This document shows, one piece after another, positions 53,947 through 62,888 of a DNA stretch of 64,000 nt (the stretch's first letter is position 1; the number at the start of each line of letters is the position of its first letter). The notes beneath the pieces were generated by a model, which saw only the letters and a program-made list of their open reading frames with translations, was not told where the DNA came from and made no database searches. Origin of the DNA: VGBV01 sp963813725. Lineage in GTDB: Bacteria; Actinomycetota; Thermoleophilia; Solirubrobacterales; 70-9. The DNA lies in NCBI GenBank assembly GCA_963813725.1, contig CAWFAI010000015.1, forward strand, positions 124,001-188,000, in the 5' to 3' direction. The position numbers were made by a program, and so were the translations under genes.

Positions 53947-55524
53947 CTAGGGCAGCTTCCCCGTCTTCGAGATGCGGGCGTAGAGGCGTGCGCTGGGGCG
54001 CGGGATCCGCGCCAGCGTCGCCGGGTCATAGGCGTAGAGGCCGAATCGCTGCGTGTAGCCCACCGCCCACTCGAAGTTGTCCACCAGCGACCACTGGAAG
54101 TAGCCGCCCACGTCGGCCTCCTTGGCGCGGATCGACTGGCGCACGGCCTCGAGGTGGCTGGTGAGGTAGGCGGCGCGCTGGTCGTCGTCGGAGTCCGAGA
54201 TGCCGTTCTCGGTCACGATCACCGGCAGGCGGTAGTCGCCGGCGATGTCCAGCACCTGCCGCAGGCCCTCGGGGTAGATCTCCCACCCGAACTCGGTGCA
54301 GGTCGTGGGGCAGGGCGGGGCGCTGGGGTTGATCGCCGACTGGTACTGGGTCGCGGGCAGGAAGTCGAGCAGCGGGATGCGCGGGGTCAGCGTCCCGAGC
54401 GCCGAGATCCGCCCCCGGAAGTAGTAGTTGAGGCCGACGAAGTCCGCCTTGTTCGCCTGCTTGCGGTTGCGCTCGCCGGGATCGACCACCCCGTCGGCGT
54501 CTCGGTCCCTGATCCCGTTCACCACCGCCTCCATGAACAGCCTGTTGAAGAGGTACTCCGCGTTGCCGGTCGAGCGCACGTCCGCTGGCCTGCTCGGATC
54601 GTCGGCGGTGAAGGCGACCATGTTGTGCACGAAGCCGACCCGCGAGCCACGGTCCTTGCGCTTCAGCGCCTTGTAGGCGCTCGCGTTCGCGTCGGCCATG
54701 TTTACGATCGCGTCGATCACCCCGCTGAAGCTCCACCCCCCCGGCGGGAAGTTCCCCTCGACGATCCCCGGGATGTTCACGTAGCCGTTCACGGCCACCA
54801 CCATCGGCTCGTTCAGGGTGATCCAGCGGTTGACCTCGTCCCCGAGCTTCCATCCGAGGTAGGCGGCGTACTTGCGGAACTCGCCGACCGTGTTGCGGTT
54901 GAGCCAGCCCGAGCGGGGCAGCGCCGGCACCGGGTCGTTCGGCCCGAGGCCCGCGAGCGCATCGCGGGTCGCGATCGGATCGTGAATCCAGCTCGGCAGC
55001 ACGAAGTGGTTGATCGTCACCCAGGGCGTCATCCCCTCGGCGCGGATCTCGCGCAGGATCTTGCGGTAGCGCCGGATCGCGCCCTGGTCGGCGATCCGGT
55101 CCAGGGCCTTGACGCCGCTGACGCCGGCGGTCGAGGTCGGGAACACCCGGCTCCACTCGATGCTCATTCGAAAGGCCTTCTGATGGAGATCGCGGGCCGC
55201 CAGCCGCACGTCGCGCTTGTGCCGTGTCCAGAAGCCGGGCCCGTCCTCGGGCCGGTCGTCGGTGACGACCCCGTTCGCGATGTTGTCGGCATCGTGCGTC
55301 CACATCCACCAGTCCGAGTTCGAGTTCAGGTTCGTCCCCTGCCCTCCCTCGACCTGGAAGCCCGCGATCGCCACTCCCCACTGGAAGTCCCTGGGGAAGT
55401 CGCGCTTCGCCGCGGCGGCCGGCGAGGCCACCACGATCAAGGCGAGCACCGTCGCGAGCGCCGATGTTGCGCGCACCGGCGCCGAGGCGCCCGCCCGAGA
55501 GGCTCCGCGTTCGCGTCCCTGCAT
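53947..55524 (-). CDS. Secreted glycoside hydrolase family 1 (beta-glucosidase-like)
   Basis: 525 residues from the ATG at 55524 (a TTG lies three codons earlier). Signal peptide (TSALATVLALIVVASPAAAA). GH1 hallmarks: FQWGVAIAGFQVEGG, acid/base RWITLNEPMVV and nucleophile PVIVTENGISDSDDD. WSLVDNFEW at the C-terminus completes the pocket. GH1 enzymes are usually cytoplasmic, so secretion and an insert around residues 290-360 with GERNRKQANKADFVGLNYYF are slightly unusual. Convergent with the acyl-CoA ligase (3 nt). Frame intact. Confidence 0.9.
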   Translation of the reverse strand: MQGRERGASRAGASAPVRATSALATVLALIVVASPAAAAKRDFPRDFQWGVAIAGFQVEGGQGTNLNSNSDWWMWTHDADNIANGVVTDDRPEDGPGFWTRHKRDVRLAARDLHQKAFRMSIEWSRVFPTSTAGVSGVKALDRIADQGAIRRYRKILREIRAEGMTPWVTINHFVLPSWIHDPIATRDALAGLGPNDPVPALPRSGWLNRNTVGEFRKYAAYLGWKLGDEVNRWITLNEPMVVAVNGYVNIPGIVEGNFPPGGWSFSGVIDAIVNMADANASAYKALKRKDRGSRVGFVHNMVAFTADDPSRPADVRSTGNAEYLFNRLFMEAVVNGIRDRDADGVVDPGERNRKQANKADFVGLNYYFRGRISALGTLTPRIPLLDFLPATQYQSAINPSAPPCPTTCTEFGWEIYPEGLRQVLDIAGDYRLPVIVTENGISDSDDDQRAAYLTSHLEAVRQSIRAKEADVGGYFQWSLVDNFEWAVGYTQRFGLYAYDPATLARIPRPSARLYARISKTGKLP

Positions 55525-55559
55525 CGCGCCCAAGCCTAGATCACCGTGGTCGGAACTCA

Positions 55560-55583
55560 GGCGCCCCGCCGGGGCGGGGCGCC
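55560..55583 (-). terminator. Hairpin terminator of the methylamine operon
   Basis: Perfect 11-bp stem, GGCGCCCCGCC, 2-nt loop, GGCGGGGCGCC, just after the formate dehydrogenase stop and before the glycosidase gene. Likely end of the gmaS-mgsABC-fdh transcript. Confidence 0.72.
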
Positions 55584-55600
55584 CTGTTCCCCTCCTCCTT

Positions 55601-56802
55601 CTACTTCTTGTACTTGGCGGCCTCCTCGGAGCCGCTGGTGGCGTCGCCCTCGCTGTAGGAGTGCGCGCCGGCGCCGGCCAGGGCGCCGCCCTGGACGATC
55701 AGGTACTCCTCGCGGATCGGCTTGCCCTCGAAGTGGCACTCCAGGATCTCCCTGGTGCCCGCCGCGTAGCGCGCCTGCGCGGAGAGGCTGGTGCCCGAGG
55801 TGTGCGGGGTCATGCCGTGCCACGGCATCGTCCGCCACGGATGGTCCTGCGGGGCCGGCTGCGGGAACCAGACGTCACCCGCGTAGCCCGCGAGCTGGCC
55901 CGACTCCAGCGCCCGCACGATCGCGTCGCGATCGCAGATCTTGCCGCGCGCGGTGTTGACGATGTATGCGCCCCGCTTCATCTTGCCGAGCATCTCGTCG
56001 TCGAAGAGGTTCTCGGTCTCGGGATGCAGCGGCGCGTTGATCGTGACCACGTCGCAGACGGCCACCATCTCCTCGGCGCGTCTCGTGGAAGGTGACGCCC
56101 AATCTCCTCCTCCACCTCCTTCGGCAGCCGATGCCGATCGGTGTAGTGCAGGCCGACCTCGAACGGCTTCATCCGCCTCAGCACGGCTGAGCCGATGCGG
56201 CCCGCCGCCACCGTCCCGACCTGCATCCCCTCGATGTCGTACTCGCGGGCGGCGCAGTCGGCGATGTTCCAGCCGCCGTCCACCACGGTCTTGTAGGACG
56301 GGATGTAGTTGCGCACCAGCCCCAGGATCATCATCACCACGTGCTCGGAGACGCTGATCGAGTTGCAGTAGGTGACCTCGGCGACGGTGATGTCGTTCGC
56401 GATCGCCGCCTGCAGGTCGACGTGATCGGACCCGATCCCAGCGGTGATCGACATCTTCAGGTTGGGCGCCTTGGCGATCCTCTCGGCGGTCAGATACGCC
56501 GGCCAGAACGGCTGTGAGATCACGACCTCGGCGTCGGTCAGGTGCTTGTCGAGCTCGGAGTCCTCGCCGTCCTTGTCGGAGGTGACGACCAGCTCGTGGC
56601 CGGCGTCCTCCAGGAACTTCCGTAGGCCCAGCTCACCCGAGACGCAGCCCAGCAGGTCCCCCGGGTTGAAGTCGATCGCGCTCGGGGTCGGGGTCGTCTG
56701 GCCGTCGGGGTAGCGCTCGATCTTGGGGATGTCGTCCCGGGGGTACTCCGGCGGGTAGCCGTCCACCGGGTCGTCGTAAAGCACGCAGACGATCTTTGCC
56801 AT
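55601..56802 (-). CDS. fdh: NAD-dependent formate dehydrogenase (two frameshifts)
   Basis: ATG at 56802. Removing one extra base near 56095 and one near 56075 gives 399 residues. D-2-hydroxyacid dehydrogenase fold with formate-dehydrogenase features: start KIVCVLYDDPVDGYP, NAD-binding MQVGTVAAGRIGSAVLRRMK, ITAGIGSDHVDL, NCSISVSEH-like YCNSISVSEHVVMMIL, and the FDH C-terminal WFPQPAPQDHPWR and HTSGTSLSAQARYAAG, with the catalytic His in PHTSGTS. Oxidises formate to CO2 with NADH. Sits directly after mgsC, consistent with disposal of methyl carbon as formate. Confidence 0.92.
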
Positions 56803-56835
56803 CTAACTGTCCTCCGTCATCGGTCGTTGTTCATT

Positions 56836-58212
56836 TCAGTTTGTCGTTTCCTGGCCCGGGATCCAGCTCGTCCCCGCCACCGGCACCTTGGCCATCGCCG
56901 AGGCCTCGAAGGTGAGCGCGACCATGTCCTCGGGCTCGAGGTTGTGGACGTGCGACTTGCCGCACGCCCGGGCCAAGGTCTGCGCCTCCAGCACCATCGC
57001 CCGCAGGTAGTTGGCGATCCGCCGGCCTCCGAGTTCGGCGTCGAAGCGGCTGGCGAGCTCGTCGTCCTGGGTCGAGATCCCGACCGGGTCGCGGCCCTCG
57101 TGCCAGTCGTCGTAGAAGCCTGCCGCGGTGCCGATCTTCTCGTAGTCGGCCTCGAAGTTGTGCGAGTTGTCGCCGAGGGCGACGATGGCGGCAACGCCGA
57201 TCGAGACCGCGTCGGCGCCCAGCGCCAGGGCCTTGGCGGCGTCCGCGCCGTTGCGGATGCCTCCGCTGACGATCAGCTGCACCTCGCGGTGCATTCCCAG
57301 CTCCTGCAGCGAGCGCACGGCCTCGGGGATCGCGGCCAGGATCGGGATGCCGACGTGCTCGATGAACACTTCCTGGGTCGCGGCCGTGCCGCCCTCCATG
57401 CCGTCGAGCACGATCACGTCGGCGCCCGCTTTGACCGCGAGCGCCACGTCGAAGAACGTGCGGGTCGCGCCGATCTTGACGTAGATGGGGACCTTCCAGT
57501 CGGTGATCTCGCGCAGCTCCTCGATCTTGATCTCGAGGTCGTCGGGCCCGGTCCAGTCGGGGTGGCGACAGGCCGAGCGCTGGTCGACGCCCTTCGGCAG
57601 GTCGCGCATCTCGGCGACGCGGTCGCTGATCTTCTGACCCATCAGCATGCCCCCGCCTCCCGGCTTGGCGCCCTGGCCGACGACGACCTCGATCGCGTCC
57701 GCCTTGCGCAGGTCGTCGGGATTCATCCCGTAGCGGCTGGGGAGCATCTGGTAGACGAGCTTGGTCGAGTGCTCCCGCTCCTCGGGCAGCATCCCGCCGT
57801 CGCCGGTGGTCGTGCTGGTCCCCATCGCGCTGGCACCGCGGCCGAGCGCCTCCTTGGCCGGCGCCGACAGCGCGCCGAAGCTCATCCCCGCGATCGTGAT
57901 CGGGATCTCCAACTCGACCGGGTTCACCGCGAACCGAGTGCCAAGGGTGACGTCGGTGGCGCACTTCTCGCGGTAGCCCTCCAGCGGGTAGCGCGAGACG
58001 CTGGCCCCGAGGAAGAGCAGGTCGTCGAAGTGCGGGACCTTGCGCTTGGCGCCGAAGCCGCGGATGTCGTAGATCCCCTCGCGCGCCATGCGATGGATCT
58101 CGTGGATCGCGTTGCGGTCGAAGAGGTGGGACTCACGCAGGCCGGGACGCCACTTGTCCTCGAACTCGGAGTCGAACCCGCGCTTCTTGCTGAGCTGGTC
58201 GAACTCAGCCAT
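56836..58212 (-). CDS. mgsC: N-methylglutamate synthase subunit C (FMN glutamate-synthase-like)
   Basis: 458 residues from the ATG at 58212, overlapping the mgsB stop. GltB central-domain features: FMN-binding MSFGALSAPAKEALGRGAS, GTSTTTGDGGMLPEERE, YVKIGATRTFFDVALAVKAG, ADVIVLDGMEGGTAA, and LIVSGGIRNGADAAKALALG. Transfers the amide nitrogen/methylamine unit onto 2-oxoglutarate using FMN. Neighbours are MgsB and MgsA in the classical order A-B-C. Frame intact. Confidence 0.9.
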   Translation of the reverse strand: MAEFDQLSKKRGFDSEFEDKWRPGLRESHLFDRNAIHEIHRMAREGIYDIRGFGAKRKVPHFDDLLFLGASVSRYPLEGYREKCATDVTLGTRFAVNPVELEIPITIAGMSFGALSAPAKEALGRGASAMGTSTTTGDGGMLPEEREHSTKLVYQMLPSRYGMNPDDLRKADAIEVVVGQGAKPGGGGMLMGQKISDRVAEMRDLPKGVDQRSACRHPDWTGPDDLEIKIEELREITDWKVPIYVKIGATRTFFDVALAVKAGADVIVLDGMEGGTAATQEVFIEHVGIPILAAIPEAVRSLQELGMHREVQLIVSGGIRNGADAAKALALGADAVSIGVAAIVALGDNSHNFEADYEKIGTAAGFYDDWHEGRDPVGISTQDDELASRFDAELGGRRIANYLRAMVLEAQTLARACGKSHVHNLEPEDMVALTFEASAMAKVPVAGTSWIPGQETTN

Positions 58213-58914
58213 CAATAATCACCCGCGCTGTCGACCTGGAAGTTGTAGAGCTGGCGCGTCGGAGCCGTAGCGCGTGAACTCGCCGGGGTCGAAGTCGGCC
58301 TCACCGCGCTCGAGCAGGTCGCGCAGCTCGGTCACGTGCTCGTCGCGCATCTCCTTCTCGACGCAGTCGGCGCCGAGGCCCGCGACCTTGCCGCGGACGT
58401 AGACGTGCGCCTCGTAGATCGAGTCGCCGAGGCCGTCCTCGGCGTCGCCGCAGACGACCAGGCAGCCCTTCTGGGCCATGAACCCGCCGGCGTGCCCGAT
58501 CGAGCCGTGGACCACGATGTCCACGCCCTTCATCGAGATCCCGCAGCGCGCCGAGGCGTTGCCCTTGATCACCAGGGTGCCGCCGCGGCCGGTGGCGCCG
58601 GCCGACTGGCTGGCGTCGCCGGCGACGATCACCAGCCCGGACATGATGTTCTCGGCCACCCCGGTCCCGGCGTTGCCGGCGACGCGGACGGTCGCGAGCT
58701 TGTTCATGCCGGCGCAGTAGTAGCCCGCGTGGCCGTCGACCTCGACCTCGATCTCGGCGTCGAGCCCGGCGGCGATCGAGTGGGCCCCGTTCGGGCTGGC
58801 GACCAGCCACTTCGTGCCGGCCTCGGCGTCGTGCAGGCGCTGGTTCAGGTCCCTGACCGAGACGGAGGCGAGGTCCACGGACTCGGCGGTGGCCGCGGGG
58901 GCCACGCTAGGCAA
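58212..58914 (-). CDS. mgsB: N-methylglutamate synthase subunit B (GXGXG beta-helix; one frameshift at the C-terminus)
   Basis: ATG at 58914. One extra base near 58260 removed gives 233 residues ending at the TGA that overlaps mgsC. It consists of GXGXG repeats of the GltB C-terminal domain, such as GTGVAENIMSGLVIVAG, SAGATGRGGTLVIKGNAS and GSIGHAGGFMAQKGCLVVCG. N-terminal part has KWLVASPNGAHSIAAGLDAE. It builds the channel/scaffold between the amidotransferase and FMN subunits. Overlaps mgsA by 8 nt. Confidence 0.9.
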
Positions 58915-59815
58915 CCATTTCGCGGGCCCAGTGGTAGACGCGGCCGGGCTCCGGCTCCCAGACGCGGGCCTCGTCGGCGCCGGGCAGCGTCGCGATCGCC
59001 CGGTACTCGGAGGCCATCGCCACCCAGTCGTCGCTCTCGGCCATCACGGCCGGCTTGCAGGCGATCGGGTCTCGCAGCACCGCGAACCCGTCGGCCGTGC
59101 CGACGGCGAAGGTGTAGAAGCCGTCCAGGTCGGTGAGGCAGCCGTTCAGCGCCGTCTCGAGGTCGTCCCCCTCCGACAGCCGCCAGGTCAGATAGCCCGC
59201 CGCGACCTCGGAGTCGTTGTCGGTCTGGAACTCGATCCCCTTGCGTCGCAGCTCGACGCGCAGGCGGTTGTGGTTGGAGAGCGAGCCGTTGTGGACCAGG
59301 CAGAGGTCGAGGCCGGTCGAGAACGGGTGGGAGTGCTCGGTCGTCACCCTGCTCTCGGTCGCCATCCGGGTGTGGCCCAGGGCGTGGCTGCCGGAGACCG
59401 TCTCCAGCCCGAAGTCCTGGATGAACTGGCGCGGGTCGCCCTTCTCCTTGTAGATCTCGATGTGCTCGCCGATGCTCATCACCCGCAGCTCGGGGTGCTC
59501 GTCGGTGAGCCAGCGCTGCACTTGGGGCCCCGCCCCTTCGACCGTGAACAGCGCATGGGTGGCGATCCGCTCCGGCTCGGTGACGCTGCCGAAGCTCTCG
59601 GCCAGCTCGCCCTCGAGCACGTGCCAGGGAAAGTCCAGATCCTCGGAGAAGAGCGAGACCTTGACCGAGCCCGAGGGGGCCGGGTTTCGGTAGAGCGCAA
59701 CGCCGGCGCTGTCGGGGCCGCGGTCGGCGAGCTGGGCGAGCATCGCGCTCAGGTGTGCGCCGAGCCTCTCCTCGGTCTCAGATGACTTGCTGAACAGCCC
59801 TGCGATTCCGCACAT
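58907..59815 (-). CDS. mgsA: N-methylglutamate synthase subunit A (class II amidotransferase)
   Basis: 302 residues. MCGIAGLF places the nucleophile Cys at residue 2. Class II (PurF/GltB-type) features follow: LADRGPDSAGVALYR, GHTRMATES, LVHNGSLSNHNRLR and DNDSEVAAGYLTWRL. It releases methylamine (from gamma-glutamylmethylamide) or ammonia for transfer to 2-oxoglutarate. Neighbours: gmaS 15 nt upstream, mgsB overlapping. Frame intact. Confidence 0.92.
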   Translation of the reverse strand: MCGIAGLFSKSSETEERLGAHLSAMLAQLADRGPDSAGVALYRNPAPSGSVKVSLFSEDLDFPWHVLEGELAESFGSVTEPERIATHALFTVEGAGPQVQRWLTDEHPELRVMSIGEHIEIYKEKGDPRQFIQDFGLETVSGSHALGHTRMATESRVTTEHSHPFSTGLDLCLVHNGSLSNHNRLRVELRRKGIEFQTDNDSEVAAGYLTWRLSEGDDLETALNGCLTDLDGFYTFAVGTADGFAVLRDPIACKPAVMAESDDWVAMASEYRAIATLPGADEARVWEPEPGRVYHWAREMVA

Positions 59816-59830
59816 CGGTGAACCTCCGGA

Positions 59831-61204
59831 TCAGGAGAGCTGCAGGTACCGGTCGATCTCCCACTTGGTGATCTGCTCGTGCGCCTGCTGCCATTCGCGC
59901 TGCTTGCAGCGGATGAAGTAGTCGACGTAGTCCTCCTTGCCCGTCGAGCCCAGCGCCTTGCGCATGACCTCGTCCTGTTCCAGCTCGCGCGTCGCGTCGA
60001 GCAGGTTGGCGGGCAGCGTCTCGACCCCCATCTTCTTGCGGTCCTCGACGCTGGTCTCGTACATGCTGCCCTCGCTCGGGTCGCCCGGGTCGATCCCGTT
60101 CTCGATCCCGTCGAGGCCCGCGGCCAGCACGACGGTGGCGGCCAGGTAGGGATTGCACGCCCCGTCCACGGTGCGGTCCTCGATGCGGCCGTGGTCGGGG
60201 ATGCGCAACATCATCGTGCGGTTGTTCCAGCCGTAGGTGACGTAGGCCGGGGCCCAGGTGGAGCCGCTGGTCGGCGCGCCGATCACGAGCCGCTTGTAGG
60301 AGCCGACGGTCGGGGCGGTGACCGCGATGTAGGCCTTGGCGTGCTTCTTCAGCCCACCGACGAAGTGGTAGCCCTTCTCGCTCAGGCCCATGCCGCGGGA
60401 ATCCTTCTTGGGGTCCTCGAGCATCACGTTCGTGTCGCCATCCCAGAGGCTCATGTGCATATGGCAGCCGTTGCCGGTCAGGTGCCCGAATGGCTTCGGC
60501 ATGAAGGTCGCGATCAGCCCGCGCTCCTGGGCCATCGCCTCGACCATGTAGCGGTAGAAGACCGCACGGTCCGAGCTGGTCAGCGGATCGGCCGGGCCCC
60601 AGTTCTGCTCGAACTGGCCGTTGGCGTCCTCGTGGTCGGTGGCGTAGATGCCCCACCCCAGCGCGTCGACGTTCTTGACGACGTCGCCGACGAAGTCGAA
60701 GCTGCGGGTCAGCGCGCGGATGTCGTAGCAGGGCTGCTCGAGGTCGTCGAGTTCGTCGGCGACCGAGATCGTCCCGTCCTCGTTCTTGCGCACGAGGAAG
60801 TACTCGAGCTCGTAGCCGATCTTGAACTGGTAGCCCATGTCCTCGCAGCGCTTCATCTGATGGCGGAGGATCGTGCGCGGGCAGTAGAGGTGCTCCTCGC
60901 CCTCGACGGTCACGTTCGAGGCGAACCAGCCGACGTTCGGCTTCCAGGGCAGCTTTGTGAACGAGCCCGGGTCGGGCATCGCGATCATGTCCGGATCGTT
61001 CGGCTGCTGGCCGATGTCGCCGGCGGCGAACCCGGCGAACCCGGCTCCGTCGGTCAGTAGGTCGTCGAGCTTCTCGGCGGGGATCAGCTTTGCGCTCGGC
61101 CTCGCGTGCATGTCCACGAAGTTCGCGAACAGGAACTCGATGCCGTCGTCCTTGACCGCCTTGCGTACGTCGTCCTCGGTGGGCTTCTTGATTTCGTCGC
61201 TCAT
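59831..61204 (-). CDS. gmaS: Gamma-glutamylmethylamide synthetase (glutamine-synthetase family)
   Basis: 457 residues from the ATG at 61204 (MSDEIKKPTEDDVRK). GS core: YELEYFLVRKNEDGT, VDALGWGIYATDHEDANGQF, HLTGNGCHMHMSLWDG, KRLVIGAPTSGSTWAPAYVT and GWNNRTMMLRIPDHGRIED. Neighbours mgsABC identify it as GmaS, which joins methylamine to glutamate with ATP; a plain glutamine synthetase type III is the alternative. Two palindromic operator-like sites lie in its upstream region. Frame intact. Confidence 0.88.
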   Translation of the reverse strand: MSDEIKKPTEDDVRKAVKDDGIEFLFANFVDMHARPSAKLIPAEKLDDLLTDGAGFAGFAAGDIGQQPNDPDMIAMPDPGSFTKLPWKPNVGWFASNVTVEGEEHLYCPRTILRHQMKRCEDMGYQFKIGYELEYFLVRKNEDGTISVADELDDLEQPCYDIRALTRSFDFVGDVVKNVDALGWGIYATDHEDANGQFEQNWGPADPLTSSDRAVFYRYMVEAMAQERGLIATFMPKPFGHLTGNGCHMHMSLWDGDTNVMLEDPKKDSRGMGLSEKGYHFVGGLKKHAKAYIAVTAPTVGSYKRLVIGAPTSGSTWAPAYVTYGWNNRTMMLRIPDHGRIEDRTVDGACNPYLAATVVLAAGLDGIENGIDPGDPSEGSMYETSVEDRKKMGVETLPANLLDATRELEQDEVMRKALGSTGKEDYVDYFIRCKQREWQQAHEQITKWEIDRYLQLS

Positions 61205-61209
61205 GGCTG

Positions 61210-61224
61210 TATGTATCTCACATA
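61210..61224 (-). promoter_or_regulatory. Palindrome next to the gmaS start
   Basis: TATGT-ATCTC-ACATA, a 15-bp inverted repeat 5 nt from the gmaS ATG. Similar arms to the upstream site at 61272. It overlaps the ribosome-site region, so binding there would block both elongation and initiation. Confidence 0.45.
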
Positions 61225-61271
61225 GGGCGCGCCTGGGCAATATCCGGAAACGCCAGCATTTGCGGTGGTCC

Positions 61272-61292
61272 TATGTGCGCCTGGCACACATA
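61272..61292 (-). promoter_or_regulatory. 21-bp palindromic operator candidate upstream of gmaS
   Basis: TATGTGCGCC, one centre base, GGCACACATA: nine of ten arm positions pair. It lies between the R2lox stop and gmaS, about 70 nt upstream of its start. The TATGTG/CACATA arms recall GntR/FadR-type operators. No regulator gene for it is seen in the window. Confidence 0.55.
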
Positions 61293-61314
61293 TGAAGCTA
61301 GCGAGACGGTGGAT

Positions 61315-62298
61315 CTACCCGGCCTGGTGCCCCACTACGAAGTCGATCTCCGGGTCGAGGATCTGGTCGATCAGGGTCTCGTCCGGGGTGATGCCCATCT
61401 CGCGGCAGCGGTTGCGGTAGTGGCGCACCTTCTGGTCCTGGTACTTCTGGACCTCCAGGCCCGGGACCGCCTTCTGGTACTCGACCAGGCCGACGAGGTT
61501 GCCGCGGTACGCGTCGAAGACGGCGTGGACCTCGGATTCGAGGTCGGGATTGCGCTCGATCAGGGTCTTGCAGGCGCCGGTGCCGAAGGTGATGTGGCGG
61601 CCCTCGTCCATCAGGATCAGGCGGAACCCCTCGCGCAGCGTCGGGAAAGCGTCCCAAAGCTTGGTCGTGTCGATCACGATCTCGTACGAGGGCATCGTCA
61701 GCACTCCCTCGACGAATGCCGTTGTAGGCGGCCGAGAAGCGGACGAAGGCGCGCTCGATTTCCTCTTCCGTCCCCTCCATCGACGCCTCGAGCAGTTCGC
61801 GGCCGTACTTCGGGCAGCGCTTCATGCAGCACGTCGCGGACCTCGAAGCGGCCGCTCGGGATCGACGGTGACGCCGCGGACGAGGAAGTGGCGGGCGACC
61901 TCCTCGGGCTCCAGAACGCCGACCACCTGGTCATGCCAGCGCATGAAGAACTCGGCGTGCTTGGCCTCCTCCATCAGGAAGGTCGACAGGTAGGTGACCC
62001 AGTCGAAGCGGCCCAACGCGTGGGAGGCGGCGATCATCGGCACCAGCTCGTCGGTGACGGCCTGCTCGCCGGCGAGGAAGCGGACGGTGACTCCGAGCAG
62101 CCCCTCGCGCTGCTCGGGTGAGATCCGCTCCCAGTCGGCGACGTCCGGGCTGAAGTCGAGGTCGTCGACGTTCCAGACCCGGTCGATCGCGAACTTGTAC
62201 TTGCGGTAGACGGGCCCTTTGACCATCTCGCGGGTGAAGTGGAAGCGGCGGACCACGTCCGGGTCCGGCGCGCCGTTGGTCTCCGTCGCCTCGGCCAT
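61315..62298 (-). CDS. R2lox-like / ribonucleotide-reductase-small-subunit-like di-metal oxidase (about three frameshifts)
   Basis: ATG at 62298. Shifts near 61850, 61810 and 61715 reduce to about 326 residues. Ferritin-like di-metal ligands are visible: first Glu near AGEQAVTDELVPM, E-x2-H in MEEAKHAEFFMRW, and the second E-x2-H in ILMDEGRHITFG. Length and motifs fit R2-like ligand-binding oxidase (R2lox), with an Mn/Fe centre and a bound fatty acid, better than a true NrdB/F, because no NrdA or NrdE partner is nearby. It lies in the methylamine gene region, on the same strand as gmaS. Confidence 0.75.
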
Positions 62299-62300
62299 AT

Positions 62301-62471
62301 TCAGCCGTCCTCCTCCGTTTCGGTGGACGCGTCCACGATCATGTCCTCGAGCTCGAAGCTGTCGTGGGCGTCCGCCATGTGGGCCTGCACGGCCTCGATC
62401 AGGGCGGCCTCGTCGTCGGCGACGATCACCTCGCCGCAATCCGCGTCAAGACACTCGTACCGTCGCGCCAT
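62301..62471 (-). CDS. Small DUF1059 protein
   Basis: 56 residues from the ATG at 62471 with a ribosome site (AGGAAAGG). ARRYECLDADCGEVIVADDE then AALIEAVQAHMADAHDSFEL follows the DUF1059 pattern: two close Cys and an HxxxxHD end, likely a small zinc-ribbon-like domain. Two bases separate it from the R2lox gene, so the pair is cotranscribed. Function unknown. Confidence 0.82.
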   Translation of the reverse strand: MARRYECLDADCGEVIVADDEAALIEAVQAHMADAHDSFELEDMIVDASTETEEDG

Positions 62472-62505
62472 GTCGCCCAGAAAATACCTTTCCTTGCGTC
62501 CCTGT

Positions 62506-62524
62506 ACCAATTTGTCTAGTTGGT
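62506..62524. promoter_or_regulatory. Inverted repeat in the divergent promoter region
   Basis: ACCAA, 9 nt (TTTGTCTAG), TTGGT, in the short gap between the DUF1059 gene and the sarcosine-oxidase-like delta gene. Could be a shared operator; short arms keep confidence low. Confidence 0.3.
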
Positions 62525-62528
62525 CAGC

Positions 62529-62888
62529 GTGCCCCCGAGGCCGAGATTGTCCTTCCTCCTGACCTGTCCAAACTGCGGCGAGCGCGAGGTCACCGACTTC
62601 TCGTTCGGCGGCGAGATCGTGCCGCGGCCGAAGCAGAAGCCCTCCGAGCGCGAGCTCAACGCCTACAACTACTTCCGCCGCAACGTCGCCGGCGTGCAGC
62701 GCGAGTGGTGGTATCACCGCTCGGGCTGCCGCGAGTGGTTCCAGGCCGAGCGCGACACCACCACCAACGAGGTCAAGTGGGTCGGGCTGCCGGGCGAGGG
62801 CGCCGATGGCGCCGGCGCGACGGCGCATGGGCCCAAGGGGACCGGCGCGCAGGGGATCGGCGGCGCCCAGGGGATGGGCGGCCCGTGA
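62529..62888 (+). CDS. Sarcosine oxidase / N-methylglutamate dehydrogenase delta subunit
   Basis: 119 residues from the GTG at 62529. The SoxD-type zinc site begins at LLTCPNCGEREVTDFSFGGE, then NAYNYFRRNVAGVQREWWYH and SGCREWFQAERDTTTNEV, with the conserved Cys-x2-Cys...His-x...Cys pattern. A Gly-rich tail (GTGAQGIGGAQGMGG) ends it. Overlaps the alpha subunit (GTGA). The beta subunit that usually precedes delta (order beta-delta-alpha-gamma) is not upstream here. With gmaS-mgsABC next door, N-methylglutamate dehydrogenase (mgdB-like) is the better reading. Confidence 0.87.
   Translation: MPPRPRLSFLLTCPNCGEREVTDFSFGGEIVPRPKQKPSERELNAYNYFRRNVAGVQREWWYHRSGCREWFQAERDTTTNEVKWVGLPGEGADGAGATAHGPKGTGAQGIGGAQGMGGP

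Noticed and set aside
59831..61204. Ordinary glutamine synthetase for ammonia assimilation
   Set aside because: Tight linkage to mgsA, mgsB and mgsC and absence of the adenylylation Tyr loop favour GmaS, though this remains a context argument.
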